DNA from: Heliocidaris erythrogramma
Lineage: Eukaryota > Echinodermata > Echinoidea > Camarodonta > Echinometridae
DNA length: 64,000 nucleotides
Assembly (NCBI GenBank): GCA_025617745.1
Contig: CM046871.1
Coordinates: forward strand, 35,024,294 to 35,088,293
Direction: 5' to 3'
The position numbers and the translations under genes are program-made. Below the pieces are notes generated by a model. It was not told the origin of the DNA. It did not search any database and saw only the letters and a list, made by a program, of their open reading frames with translations. Position 1 is the stretch's first letter, and each line of letters opens with the position of its first letter. Below, in pieces: positions 24,572 to 34,802 of this stretch.

Positions 24572-24775
24572 GATTTCCCCATTTTCTTTCTTCCATACTG
24601 GGACATAAATTGAGACAGTTACATTAAGTCAACGTATCGTCTAGTGGCTGTAATCGTTTGAGTTTAAATTAAAACTCTTGGTGGAAATAGATCTCTCAAT
24701 ATCAAATTCAGACATGCGTATATCTGGCCTTTATAGTCATCTTTTGAGATAAAATGTAAGTATCAAACGATTGCT

Positions 24776-25203
24776 TCTATCCATATTCAAAGGTATTGAA
24801 TTAATCCGTCGGGTGATATAATGTCATAAATAAATTTATTCAATTTGTCTCCAACGGCCCACAAGGGGGTGGACACACGCTACTGCTGTGTGATAGGTTG
24901 CCCGGGTGCTGTGAAAAAAATCACAGGCGGAACCGGGCGGGATTCGAACCCGCGACCTCTGGATTACTAGACCAGTGTCATAACCACTAGACCACCGGAG
25001 TGCCCTGAGTGATCAGGTTCAAACTATCCCAATATGGGGACTATCAAGTCAAAGGTATTGAATAATCCGTCGGGTGATATAATGTCATAAATAAATTTTC
25101 ACAGCACCCGGGCAACCTATCACACAGCAGTAGCGTGTGTCACCCCCTTGTGGGCCGTTGGAGACAAATTGAATAAATTTATTTATGACACTCTATCCAT
25201 ATT
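24776..25203 (-). mobile_element. tRNA-derived SINE composite with 12-bp target duplication
   Basis: TCTATCCATATT flanks the block on both sides (24776-24787 and 25192-25203). A minus-strand tRNA-like head lies at about 25008-24925: A box TGGTCTAGTGG, B box GGTTCGAATCC, and a possible Thr-type AGT anticodon loop. A body and an AATAAATTTATTTATGACA tail follow toward 24815. A second, headless copy in plus orientation occupies about 25098-25191. A 50-bp direct repeat around 24789-24838 and 25050-25098 separates the two. The acceptor stem no longer pairs fully, so this is a SINE and not a working tRNA gene. Confidence 0.7.
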
Positions 25204-25399
25204 GTTATTACTATTAATGGATATATGATTTTAAACAAACATTTTCTTATTTTAAAAAATCATCCCAGGTACATACACACACAAAACCAGAATAGCACTT
25301 TCATCGATAAATTTAACTCCTACTAAAAGATAGCCCAAAACATCGTTCCAATCTAGTATTAAACATAAATGCTATAGTTCGGGCATCTATTGTTCTTTT

Positions 25400-25570
25400 T
25401 GGGCGGTAAAGGCGTTGTTACGTAAGATGGATACCTTCGACCCGCCCCCGACATTTCGGGCTAGCTATAGAAAGTTAATTGGTTATATTCTATTGTTTTG
25501 AGGAAGAGCTTTCTCATAGGTGCAAAGTTATACGCAATCCCACTGGCAGGCTGTTTCAGCCAGGGGGTGG
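25400..25570 (+). promoter_or_regulatory. Orphan copy of the hydrolase-cassette promoter region
   Basis: Contains GTTGTTACGTAAG, CGCCCCCGACATT, GGGCTAGCTATAGAAAGTTA and GAGCTTTCTCAT in the same order as the region upstream of each SGNH hydrolase gene at 54-64 kb. No hydrolase coding sequence follows here, because the fold-back element at 25616 takes its place. The matching stretch in duplication copy 2 (about 29910-30075) is followed by a decayed hydrolase. Confidence 0.65.
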
Positions 25571-25780
25571 TATGAGCGGTTGGGGCGTTATTACGGCAAT
25601 TTAGATATTAACTATACACTGTAAAAGCTGAAGTGCTGTATATAGCACTTTGATGGCATGCATAGGGACTGCACTCAGAGTGCTATTGTAATACACATAG
25701 CGTGCTATTTCAGCACTTTCACGGGAGCTAGACCGGCTCCTTAAATTGCTAAACATTCATTTAAAAAAAAATGTGACCGT

Positions 25781-25842
25781 GGCGAGCCTCGAACCAGGTT
25801 CCGCTGATTGAGAGGCGCTGACGTTACCGATAGACTAACGAA
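25781..25842 (-). ncRNA. tRNA-like Pol III module (B type), minus strand
   Basis: Reading leftwards: A box TAGTCTATCGG, then CTCTCAATCAGCGGAACC, B box GGTTCGAGGC and GGCTCGCC, then a T9 run (A-run at 25763-25771) that would stop RNA polymerase III. The acceptor stem is not intact, so it is tRNA-derived and not a functional tRNA. Confidence 0.5.
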
Positions 25843-25942
25843 TGCTTCTTGCAATCCAGTTTAGTCATGGGAGTCAAGTAGATAACTATGCGGAGTCGTA
25901 AATTCGCTATGTAACAATATGATCTGCTCTAAATCGTATCAT

Positions 25943-26000
25943 GTGAGTTTAGCGGTAAGGCCAGCAATTCTCGATCAGCGGACCCTGGTTTGAGCTCGCC
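25943..26000 (+). ncRNA. tRNA-like Pol III module (A type), plus strand
   Basis: A box TTAGCGGTAAGG, middle part TTCTCGATCAGCGGACC, B box GGTTTGAGCTC (one change from the GGTTCGAGGCTC of its sister) and a T7 terminator at 26011-26017. It points away from the module at 25781. Confidence 0.45.
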
Positions 26001-26999
26001 AAAATCACGATTTTTTTAAATGAATGTTTAGAAGTTTAAGGAGCCGTTCCAGCTCCCGTGAAAGTGCTGAAATTATTCAGTTGTGTGTCATCAAACAGTA
26101 AAGAAGATCTGTTGAGAGTCATAAGGTCGTTAACTCATTTAACGCAGAGGTAATGCCCTTATGGCTCCAAACAGACGATATAGGGTAGAATGATCATAAT
26201 GCTACATGATGTGCAGTATGTTTTGGCTAAGAGATATCTGAATGAAAATAATGATTATTGGGGAAATGGAGTAGCGGTGAACCAGTCATTGAGGGTGCTT
26301 GTGCTATGAGCGAGGGGGTGATTTCCCAGGGCAATCAGTTAGGGAAGTAAGGTCTTATCCGCCTTTTTCTATTATCTTACATTTAAAATTTAACATGGAC
26401 CCGTAGCTACGTCACATGTCGGAGAAGGATTTGCTAGACTTTTTGAGTTTTCTCTCATTTCCACCGAATATACCTGTACATGTACATGTATATGTGCGCT
26501 GTGCGCCTTGCGAACGAATAACACGTGTGTTGCGTCGTATACATGCCATACATGCGGATATGGCCTTGGAGTATATACACGCTGTTCTAATTTGGCAATA
26601 CACCAATTGAGGTATCGCCCCTTCACAGGTAAAGGCTATGGGTTGGGCATGAAGCTACAAACCCGCTAATTCATGGGTTGGCAGAATTATTAATCCCTCC
26701 GAAAATTCAATGTTTATGAAATATGGACGGCGCGTCAACCCTTAAGAAGTGCCTCCCAACCCTCTAAGAACAATTACCCGCCAGTGGGTACCAAAAGGTG
26801 GGGACGGAAAGGGCCAGGGGAGGCGCCTATTCAAACCCAAAAAAAAAGGCCCCAAATCCTTAGCGTAATATATATATAGATATATATATATATATAAAAT
26901 TATATCCATGTACTTTCTATTTCATAACTTTAAACAATGTAACATTTATTATATTATTGCATACTGAATTGTACATTTGATTTCATCTCGGAGTATAAT

Positions 27000-27085
27000 T
27001 ATCTTGGTCTGCCGTGGCAATGAAGGCTCTCGGCAAACCCCCCTAATGTCTTTTCGGATGAGAGGGGACATCTTGCACCTACGAA
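27000..27085 (-). pseudogene. Second AADAC-like exon fragment
   Basis: Parallel copy of 21229-21312 within the duplication, with small independent indels. Its presence in both copies means the fragment arose before the duplication. Confidence 0.55.
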
Positions 27086-28492
27086 ATAGACTAGACCCTG
27101 CAACACTCCAAAATCGGATAACTCTCAATATTCTGGTGTAAATCACCCCCCCCCCCCCACCCCCACTTTTTCCTTTTCTCCTTTTTTCTCGGATACTTTT
27201 GGGGCAAATTGGACCGCTATCGAAAAGTTGCTAATTTAGATATATTTCGTCTATACATTTTGCTATTATATCCATACATTTAGCAGCAGTTCTCTCTCTC
27301 TCTCTCTGGGTATAGGAAAAATGAATCAATGTTCATGTGCGTTTTATGTTCATTTAGGTGTATAAGTAAGAAAATGCAAGGTGAAAATAAGGTAGGCCTA
27401 TTACAACACCCCGCCCCCCATAAGTGCCCCCTCTATTACTGGGCACACGCTCCAAGATATATATTATGTTTGATTTACATGTATCCTTGATTTTGAAAAT
27501 AATACCGAACAACCAAATCATTCGATTATCAATGGGTTTTATATAGCTGTTCAGCGAAGCCCTCTACATGCCTATCACAATACACATGTGATACGCAATC
27601 AGCGATCTATGACGTTGCAATTAATTTTCATGGCAAAACCTATGGGCAAAAAAACCATCGAGTGTGCTGAAGTACAAAGTATAACCGTTGGCATTGTGCG
27701 TTATGAATATTCATTTAACGATATATAAATTTATGACAGCTGCAGAGAAATATACACGTTTTTTTCAGAAAGGCTACATTAAATTGTCAATTTGGGGAGA
27801 ATCGAGGAGCATTCTTCAGAGGTTATTCATTTACATTTTAGTTTTGTATTGTCGGTGCTACCATGTAAATACGTTGGTTTTAAATTAAAAAAATATCTGC
27901 ATCATGGTGCTGACACTGGGATAAATGCTGTAACCATGCATTTGGGTGGTGTATGTTTGAGTTAGTTTATATATGTCTGACAATAGCATGTATTATTGGC
28001 GGTCCAGGAACTGTGGAGTGCATCGGGCTTGATGAAAGTCCATGTTGATACTCCAAAGTCCAAAGGAGTGCCTGAGCTGAGGTGGCTCCAGTGCCAGAGG
28101 CACATTCACACAAAGCGTGATGTGGTGGGATACAAACCATAACCACAATTGGCGAACATTGGAAATGCTGTGATCAGCGGTAATAGACATAGACCAAAGT
28201 CATAGTTATCCCTTGATCGTCTTTTTAGTTCAAAGAAGCAGAAAATGATAGAGCAGGGATTCTGAATTCCATTTCCCACCATTTTTTTATACTCTACAAA
28301 GTCTCCAGTCGTCGATATTGGTTGGTGACAGTGACATGGAATTACTTTGAAATTACTCTTAATCATCATCATCATCACCATCATAATAAGTAATAAGTTG
28401 TGCTTTTAGAGCAAATAATACGGATAGTGATTTACACAAAAAAATATAATTGAACTAGTAAATCCAAAAATACCTGCTAAAACCGAAGTACA

Positions 28493-28732
28493 TCATACCT
28501 GTAAATTGTTACAGCTTTGTTTAAATAGAACCAGTCTGTCTTGTGAACTTCGTAATTTCAATATGGACGCAATTAAAAAGATAAATAATTCAGAGATAAT
28601 TTGGGCTTGCCCGTTCAAAGTATCTTGAATGTAATTCCATGATTTATTGACAACCAACGTAACTTCATCAAAACAGGGGTGATGTGGGAAAATTTGGAGG
28701 AATTGCTCACAAGTCTTGCACATACTGAACAT
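28493..28732 (-). pseudogene. C-terminal RT remnant, copy-2 counterpart of 23938-24165
   Basis: Recognisable pieces include NTLNGQAQ and TPVLMKLHW-related bases, but with more frame damage than copy 1. Confidence 0.5.
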
Positions 28733-28944
28733 GCTGCAACTTCATGATTTATGAACCTGGCAAGCCAAACAATAATCAATTACAATCAATTTTACTATTA
28801 ATAAAATCATGGACAAAGCTTTCAGAGTTTTTCTGATCATGCTGATCTAAGTATCTATGGATGTGTCGCAAATTATATAACATATGAAAAGCAGAACTGC
28901 ATGTGTTATATAAAAAGCAGAATTGCATGTGTTGGATATAATAG

Positions 28945-29550
28945 GTACGTTCACACGTAGAGCGATAGCATCGATGCTATCTAGGTTTCGAGACTATTTT
29001 GGTCATGACCAGATAGTTTTAAGACCAAACGCTGTCTGAACGCAGATAGTCACGAGATAGAAGCGAGTTGGAGCTAGGTTTCGAAACTATTCTGGCAGCG
29101 AGTAGAGCGATAGCATCGATGCTATCTAGGTTTCAAGACTATTTTGGTCATGACCAGATAGTTTTAAGACCAAACGCTGTCTGAACGCAGATAGTCACGA
29201 GATAGAAGCGAGCTGGAGCTAGGTTTCGAAACTATTCTAGCAGCGATAAATCTCAGGATCCAGCGACAAGCATTGATGCTTTGCGGTAGACCACCCACCG
29301 CGCTTGTGACTATTTGTAATGTGAACGCAATCGCTACTTCACTCGTTGCTATCTTCACTCGCAACTTCGCATGATATGACCCCTGTGCACAAACTTCAAT
29401 ACCAATTATACTCGGGTCACCGTGTGTGGCGCAGTAATTATTGTGAGCGATGGATAGTCACGAGTGGGTGATAGAAGCAAGTCGATCATGCCCTGTCTGA
29501 ACGTACTGGAATGGTTTCGAGACTTACATAGCATCGATGCTATATACTAC
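28945..29550. mobile_element. Inverted-repeat element with an internal 145-bp tandem duplication
   Basis: Begins GGTACGTTCACACG and ends near TCTGAACGTAC (29495-29505), a short inverted pair. The block TAGAGCGATAGCATCGATGC starts at 28958 and again at 29103 (period 145). GCATCGATGCTAT recurs near 29530. Copy 1 of the segmental duplication shows the empty site (GGATATAATA then unrelated sequence). No coding capacity. Confidence 0.6.
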
Positions 29551-29602
29551 GTATAAACATAACGTGTGTAATTAACACATGAATAGTACATTCAAAAAAT
29601 TC

Positions 29603-29650
29603 AATGAAAAACACAAGTCAGAAATTTTTTTCTGACTTGTGTTTTTCATT
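29603..29650. other. Perfect 22-bp hairpin
   Basis: Positions 29603-29624 and 29629-29650 are exact reverse complements with a 4-nt T loop. The stem contains ACACAAGTCAGAAA. It could be a terminator-like hairpin, a tiny MITE remnant or a small-RNA source. Confidence 0.7.
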
Positions 29651-30084
29651 ATACAGATCGAGCATACGATCTTTAACACTGGGAGTAAAATGCCTAAAAA
29701 TTTGTTTACAAATTAAAATTCCTCCCATCAAGCTTCTTCGTTTACTAAACATTTTCTTATTTGAAAAAAAAATCCTCCCAGGTACATATACACTCAAAAC
29801 CAGGATAACACTTTCATCGACAAATTTAACCTACTAAAAGATAGCCCAAAACATCGTTCCAATCTCATATTAAACATAAATTCTAGTTCGGCATCCATTG
29901 TTCTTTTGGGGCAGTAAAGGCGTTGTTACGTAAGATGGACACCTTCGCCCCGCCCCCGACATTCTGGGCTAGCTATAGAAAGTTAATTGGTTATATTCTA
30001 TTGTTTTGAGGAAGAGCTTTCTCATTGGTGCGAAGTTATACGCAATCCCATTGGCAGGCTGTTTCAGCCAGGGGGTTGTATGAG

Positions 30085-30490
30085 TGGTGGGGGGCGTTGT
30101 TACGTAACTTTCACACCCCAGCTCGGCGTTCAGGGCTAGCTATAGAAAGTTAATTGGTTATCTTCTATTAACTCGGGGAAAAGCTCTCTCGTTGGTCCAA
30201 AGTCTTGGCCAATCGTATCGGCTTGCTCTTAATCGCAGATTCATTGCCTTGGGCTGTTCATAAATACTGCACCTTTTTTTTCGAAATTCAGTCATGTTTT
30301 AGACACTTTTTGATCGAGATATTACGCCGTATCTTACTTTCAATTTCAATTTTTGGCGCCATCGTTCTTTTGCGCTCAATCATACCAAACTTTTCTCGCA
30401 TGATGGTTTTCACTTCAATGACGCTGGTATGTTGAGGTACTACCGTAGCATCCGTGGCGCTGTCATGAAAGCTTATAAGATGGATTGAGG
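30085..30490 (+). pseudogene. Decayed SGNH-hydrolase cassette, plus strand
   Basis: A second promoter module (GTTGTTACGTAAC, GGGCTAGCTATAGAAAGTTA, a CATAAATA in place of TATAAATA and CGAAATTCAGTC) is followed by the 3' third of the hydrolase frame. That part matches the segment encoding FWRHRSFALNH to the terminal MKAYKMD of the intact genes at 54-64 kb, in reverse orientation to them. The catalytic-Ser end of the gene is absent, so this is a broken, internally deleted relative. The 3' flank after the stop is unlike that of the array. Confidence 0.8.
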
Positions 30491-31435
30491 TGCCTTATTT
30501 AAATCAGATATCGAATTTCTATTTTTCTAGATTTTCCTCCCCGTTAATAGAAAGTTATGCCTCATGACAGCATGTCGCTGGAGGGAATTTATAAATTGTT
30601 AAACTGGTATGCGCATTACCAAATACTTCATCTATGAATTTGCAATTTTACACAAATTAATGAAGGACGATGAATTTATATTCTAATTGCACATTTGCGA
30701 TTTGTGTGAATAATTAAATGTTAGAAGAGAATGGGAAAAGGAAAGGAAGGCATCAAAAGGCAACATTTGTTAGAGAGTAGGCGATTTTAATGAATGCATA
30801 TAATGATAACTATAATAACACGTTTCTTAGAATATGTTGTAGTTGAGAGAATTGTCTGATTAATTAAGTGTATAAGAGAGTAAGAATGGGAGATATTGAC
30901 ATTCCTAACTTTGTTAGTGAACATGCGTTCTAATGAACCGTGAAGGGAGTTATGTGTCAGAAGATATCATCTGTTCAGACCCAGAATGCCGTTAACTCAT
31001 TTAACACAGAGTTAATGCACTTCTGGCTCCAAACAGACGATATAGGGTAGAATGATCATAATGCTACATGATGTGCAGTATGTTTTGGCTAAGAGATATC
31101 TGAATGAATTATTGGGGGAATGGAGGGGCGGGGAGCCAGTCACTGATGATGTGCTATGAGCTGGGGGGGGGGGGGGGGGTCATTTGTTTTGGTGGATGAA
31201 CTGATTTCCCAGGGCAACCGGTCAGGGAAGTAAGGTCGTATCCGTCTTTTTTCTATTCTTTTACATTTAAAATATAGCATGGCCTCGTAGCTACGTCACA
31301 TGTTGGAGAAGAATTTTCTTGCGTTTTCTCTCATTTCCACCGAATATCTCCGGTGCCATAGTGACGTTAGTGTCACCTTACCGGCAGAGATACGGATGTT
31401 GAATAAATTCATAGGCATCCATCTTTCACATCACC

Positions 31436-31625
31436 CGTCTTTAATTCGTCCCTCTCTCCTTCTCTTCACCCCTCCCCCTCTCTCTGTCCCTCTCTCTCTC
31501 TGTCTCTCTCCTCTCTCTCTCTCCTCCTCTCTCTATCTTTATTCCCTTCTCTTTCTCTCTCGTTGTCTCTGTCTGTCTCTCCCCTTTTCTCTCTTTCTAT
31601 TTATCTGTCTTTCTCTGTTTCTCAT
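31436..31625 (+). repeat. CT-rich low-complexity tract
   Basis: Nearly pure pyrimidine with CTCTCT and CTGTCT runs. The 128-codon frame across it (Leu/Ser-rich) is an artefact. Confidence 0.85.
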
Positions 31626-31682
31626 TATGTTACTTTCTTTCCATACTTCTTTCCCTCTCTACACCAATCGCTCAATATTTTT

Positions 31683-32633
31683 TTAAAGATCACATTGCAA
31701 GAAAATCACAAATATGGCAATTAATGTATCACGAGAAACTGGGAAGCTTACAGATGGCAATCGTATAAGTTTTATGTCAACTGCGTATCTGATGATTATA
31801 AAAACAACATAAATAAAAGCTCTTCTAAGCATCTGGAATATCCGAGGATTCGCCAGAAATATAGCGATGTTTTGATGTCGTCACACTAGGGATCGATCCT
31901 GCTTAAGCAGACGACGTCCTATAATGAATGAACGTAATTGCAATGCAATTATTTATCAAATTATAAAGAGTTGGTATATTTAACATGACCTTATTTCACA
32001 CCATTCTAAAAGGGAAAGTGAAACTGATTCTGATAACTAACATCGTTTGATTATAAATACACAGGAGAAGGGTCAATGATCAATGAAATAAACCCCATTT
32101 TCAAATCGAAAAGCCCTCCGAATAATATCACAGATTGTATTCGTTCCCTCTTGAAACGCCGAACATGCCCCGGTGCAAGCAGCTGAAAATACAATGGCGT
32201 CTTATTTTGTTTACAAGTGACCGATTCCTTTATTTTTTAAACGCTGCATTTTTCATCAAAATAATACCATACACGAAGTTAAGAGTGAGGCAACAGACTA
32301 ACATTAAGACTGACGCTAGTCAAGTAAGAGAAATAAGTGAAGAGGAGATGACAAAACAGGCACTGAAAAATGTGTAAGATGTTATGGGACATCGTCTGCT
32401 TAGACATGACTGGTCCTTCGTGTGTCGTCACACATCTCAGCAGCGTTCAAGGAGCTCTTCAGCTGCTATATCGGGGGCTGTATTTTACCGTTTTATAATT
32501 GATAATAATCATTAATTCAAATGTTTCCAAGCGTTGAATTTGGATAACCTTGTATAATTTATGCCATCTATGCAATAATAAGTATTAAGTCAATATTTAT
32601 TTTGATTGAATTTTCTTGCAATGTGATCTTTAA
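31683..32633. mobile_element. TTAA-flanked DNA element, copy 2 (943 bp)
   Basis: TTAA at 31683-31686 and 32630-32633 flanks the element. Its termini are a perfect 20-bp inverted repeat: AGATCACATTGCAAGAAAAT at the left and its complement at 32610-32629. The interior is about 96-97% identical by eye to 12604-13535, but the outer 10-12 bp are different. The superfamily is piggyBac- or Kolobok-like by target site only. Confidence 0.85.
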
Positions 32634-32969
32634 AGATACTTGTCCACAGGACTACAATCATGAAATTACGATCATGAAAGAACAACTCCATTGTTCTAAT
32701 TTCTTATTTGAATATCTATAATACTCTTCAATTTAGTACAACAGGAATAAACATACACAGTCACATCAAGCTAAGAATAAATGTACATTATATCACAGTA
32801 TATACATCTTTATATACAAATGTACATGAATTAAAAAATCTCGTATCAGTGTCTCTGCTATACGTCTATAAACCATTTCACAAAGTTAAAACTTGCTTGT
32901 TTTTTCTTGTGATTTGTTGAAAGAAGAGGTAGGAGGTGAGAGGATGGTAGACATAAAACATTTTATAAA
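32634..32969. other. Non-coding flank downstream of the AADAC-like exon
   Basis: AT-rich sequence which, on the minus strand, lies after the stop of the esterase-like exon. No separate gene. Confidence 0.5.
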
Positions 32970-33896
32970 TCATATATTTTCCTGTACAAATGAGATAGCA
33001 TCTTCTATCATCTCGATACCAATCGGTATGTCTTTAAGGATACCCATTCCAGCTATCCCATGCCACGCCCCTTTATAGTTCCTCCACGTGACCTCAACGC
33101 CCCTTGCTCCAGCGCATGCGCGTAGAAGATGCCATCATCCCGGAGTACATCTTGGTCTGCTGTAGCGATAAAGGCCTTGGGCAGACCCCTCATGTCTTCC
33201 CGGATGAGAGGGGACATCTTGGCGCCTAAATAGTCCTCGATCTCGGACCAGAATGTCTCGCTACCAGGTTCGAATGCTTCCTGGGGTTCGTAGGTGAAGT
33301 GAGGAGTCTGGTATGAAGCCGGAACTGGTATCAACGACGATAAGAAAGACGAAGTCGATAACGAGGGAACGAGTGTCGATTTCGGAATTGACCCAGATAG
33401 CTTCTGAATATAAGGAATAAGACGATTCCGCTTCCGCCATTTCCTTAAAAGAAGCATTTGCTAGTTTTTCGTGAATGATATCATGATTAAACACCATTTG
33501 AAAGCGATGTGATCTTTTGAATTTCTCATCACTTTCCTCTCGAAGTCCGCATCTAATCTTTGGAGGTAGTTATAGGCCATGAAGCCAATCACCTTGCTCC
33601 GTGATAGGCAAATGTCCCCATAGGTGTGTTCATAAAGCTGGTAGGACGGGGTGTAGAAGTCCAGAGCTTGGAGCCAGGGGTAAAGATGGACTTGGAGCTT
33701 GAGGTCGGGTACGCTGGGATCGACGTGGATCTGCTGGGCGACAACGGCAGTTCGATGACCACCTGCGCTGTCACCGGCCACGACAACGCGATGTGGGTCG
33801 ATGCCGAATTGGTTTGCGTGCTGCAGGAGATATTTAGTTGCTGTGATACCATCATCAGGACCAGCTGATAGAGGGTGCTCCGGAGAAAGGCGATAT
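32970..33896 (-). pseudogene. Arylacetamide deacetylase / neutral cholesterol ester hydrolase-like last exon, disrupted
   Basis: An alpha/beta-hydrolase of the hormone-sensitive-lipase group, which cleaves ester bonds and is usually an ER-membrane enzyme. The exon starts after an acceptor (TTCTCTAG, AG at 33898-33897) with YRLSPEHP. It then gives VVVAGDSAGG (nucleophile elbow, catalytic Ser), HLYPWLQALDFYTPSYQLYE, SPLIREDMRGLPKAFIATAD, QDVLRDDGIFYAHAL (catalytic Asp region) and WRNYKGAWHG (catalytic His), ending at a stop at 32970-32972. These parts lie in different frames, with three frame changes near 33490, 33430 and 33105, so the copy is broken unless the assembly is at fault. Upstream exons were not found. 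Confidence 0.8.
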
Positions 33897-34353
33897 CTAG
33901 AGAAGTAAAATATTCCAGTGTAATAACAATCTTACACCGTTTTGATATAATATAGCGCACCCAGAGAAGGATGGTTGTAGGGGTCTTGACCCCCTTTTTA
34001 AACAACACTCCAAAATTTGATAAACGTTTTGCCTATAAGAGATTTTTTTGGTTTTTTGTGTAAATCAACCCCCCCCCCCCAATCTGATTACACGTCTTGT
34101 TCTTTTCTTCTTGGGGAGACTTTTAGGGGCAATAATTGTCGTTCATTTCACGCGGATCTTTCAAAGCGCATTCTGAGAAAAACGCGATTTATTTTTCTAC
34201 ATATTTAAAACAGCGTTGATATGAGTTAAATTTGATAAATTATAAGAAGAACCTTGTCTATCCATTCATGTAGAGAAAAAGAGGTGTTCGTGTGAAATGT
34301 TATGTTAACAGTGCAAAGCTGAAAACATTCGAGTCACTTCGTGAAAAATATCA
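33897..34353. other. Probable intron remnant and spacer
   Basis: Sits upstream of the esterase exon acceptor on the minus strand. Contains a C-tract at about 34071-34080. No further AADAC exon recognised. Confidence 0.4.
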
Positions 34354-34765
34354 TACACTACTGGCCAAAATTAATTAGCCACCTCCTCTAATTACAACCA
34401 AAAACTTTGTATAATGACAATGAAATCATTTCCAAACCAAAAAATATTTGAAATTTGAATATTTGAAATCAATAAACAAAAGTGATAATAATGAATCTTT
34501 TTACAGTCAATATTTGGTTGGTCGACCTCTTGCTTTGATTAAGGCATTTACGCGTGTTGGCTTACTATCACCAATATTCAGCTGGGATGACTTTCCACTC
34601 CTGTTCAAGCCTTTCCTGTAGGTCTGCAGCATTCCTGAATCATTTTTTTTTCGATGTTCCTCCCGATGAAGTCGCACACGTGCTCGATTGGGTTCATGTC
34701 ACAGTATTCGAATATTTTTGGTTTGGAAATAATTTCATTGTCATTATACTAATTTTTTGGTTATA
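34354..34765 (-). mobile_element. Tc1-like transposon 3' end, remnant
   Basis: TA (34354-34355) is followed by CACTACTGGCCAAAATTAAT, a typical Tc1-family terminus. On the minus strand 34700 to 34500 reads as the transposase C-terminus: DMNPIEHVCDFIGRNI (the last D of the DDE triad lies upstream), then NALIKARGRPTKY. At about 34705-34762 the subterminal block (TTGGTTTGGAAAT..ATTTCATTGTCATTATAC) returns inverted relative to 34391-34449. The element is therefore heavily deleted. Confidence 0.75.
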
Positions 34766-34802
34766 TATTAGAGAAAAAAGTAAAACACGTCTTTTTATTA
34801 TC

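Larger units (their letters stand above)
25616..26075. mobile_element. Fold-back element with two tRNA-like modules, copy 1
   Basis: Left terminus CACTGTAAAAGC continues into GTGCTGTATATAGCACTTT. The left arm's GCACTTTCACGGGAGCT block returns inverted at the right (AGCTCCCGTGAAAGTGC). The core holds two outward-facing tRNA-like modules (25781-25842 minus, 25943-26000 plus), each followed by a T-run. The right terminus is truncated. The second copy is at 42818-43326 with the core in the opposite orientation. Confidence 0.75.
20556..26471. repeat. Segmental tandem duplication, copy 1 (5,916 bp)
   Basis: Starts at ACCTGTACATGTGC and ends at CCACCGAATAT, where copy 2 begins with the same ACCTGTACATG. 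Shared blocks include the region around 20580-20700 (26500-26635), 21120-21780 (26880-27550), 22970-24420 (27557-28935), 25235-25600 (29745-30110) and 26126-26471 (30990-31347). Relative to copy 2 this copy has an extra 1.19 kb (21783-22970), a hairpin insertion (24180-24318), a SINE composite (24788-25191) and a fold-back element (25616-26075). Confidence 0.85.
26472..31347. repeat. Segmental tandem duplication, copy 2 (4,876 bp)
   Basis: Begins ACCTGTACATGTACATG directly after the end of copy 1 and ends CCACCGAATAT at 31347. It lacks the 1.19-kb segment, the 24.2-kb hairpin, the SINE composite and the fold-back element of copy 1. It has its own insertion at about 28945-29550 and retains a decayed hydrolase cassette at 30085-30490. 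Point differences are modest, so the duplication is not ancient. Confidence 0.85.

Noticed and set aside
24925-25008. Functional tRNA-Thr gene
   Set aside because: A and B boxes are good but the acceptor stem does not pair fully, and it is joined to a SINE body with target duplications.
31300-31686. 128-codon Leu/Ser-rich plus-strand frame
   Set aside because: Translation of a CT microsatellite.
13202-32377. Short conserved frame (KTDASQVREISEEEMTKQAL) as a captured gene
   Set aside because: It is identical in the two TTAA elements, but so is most of their interior, so identity alone does not show coding function.
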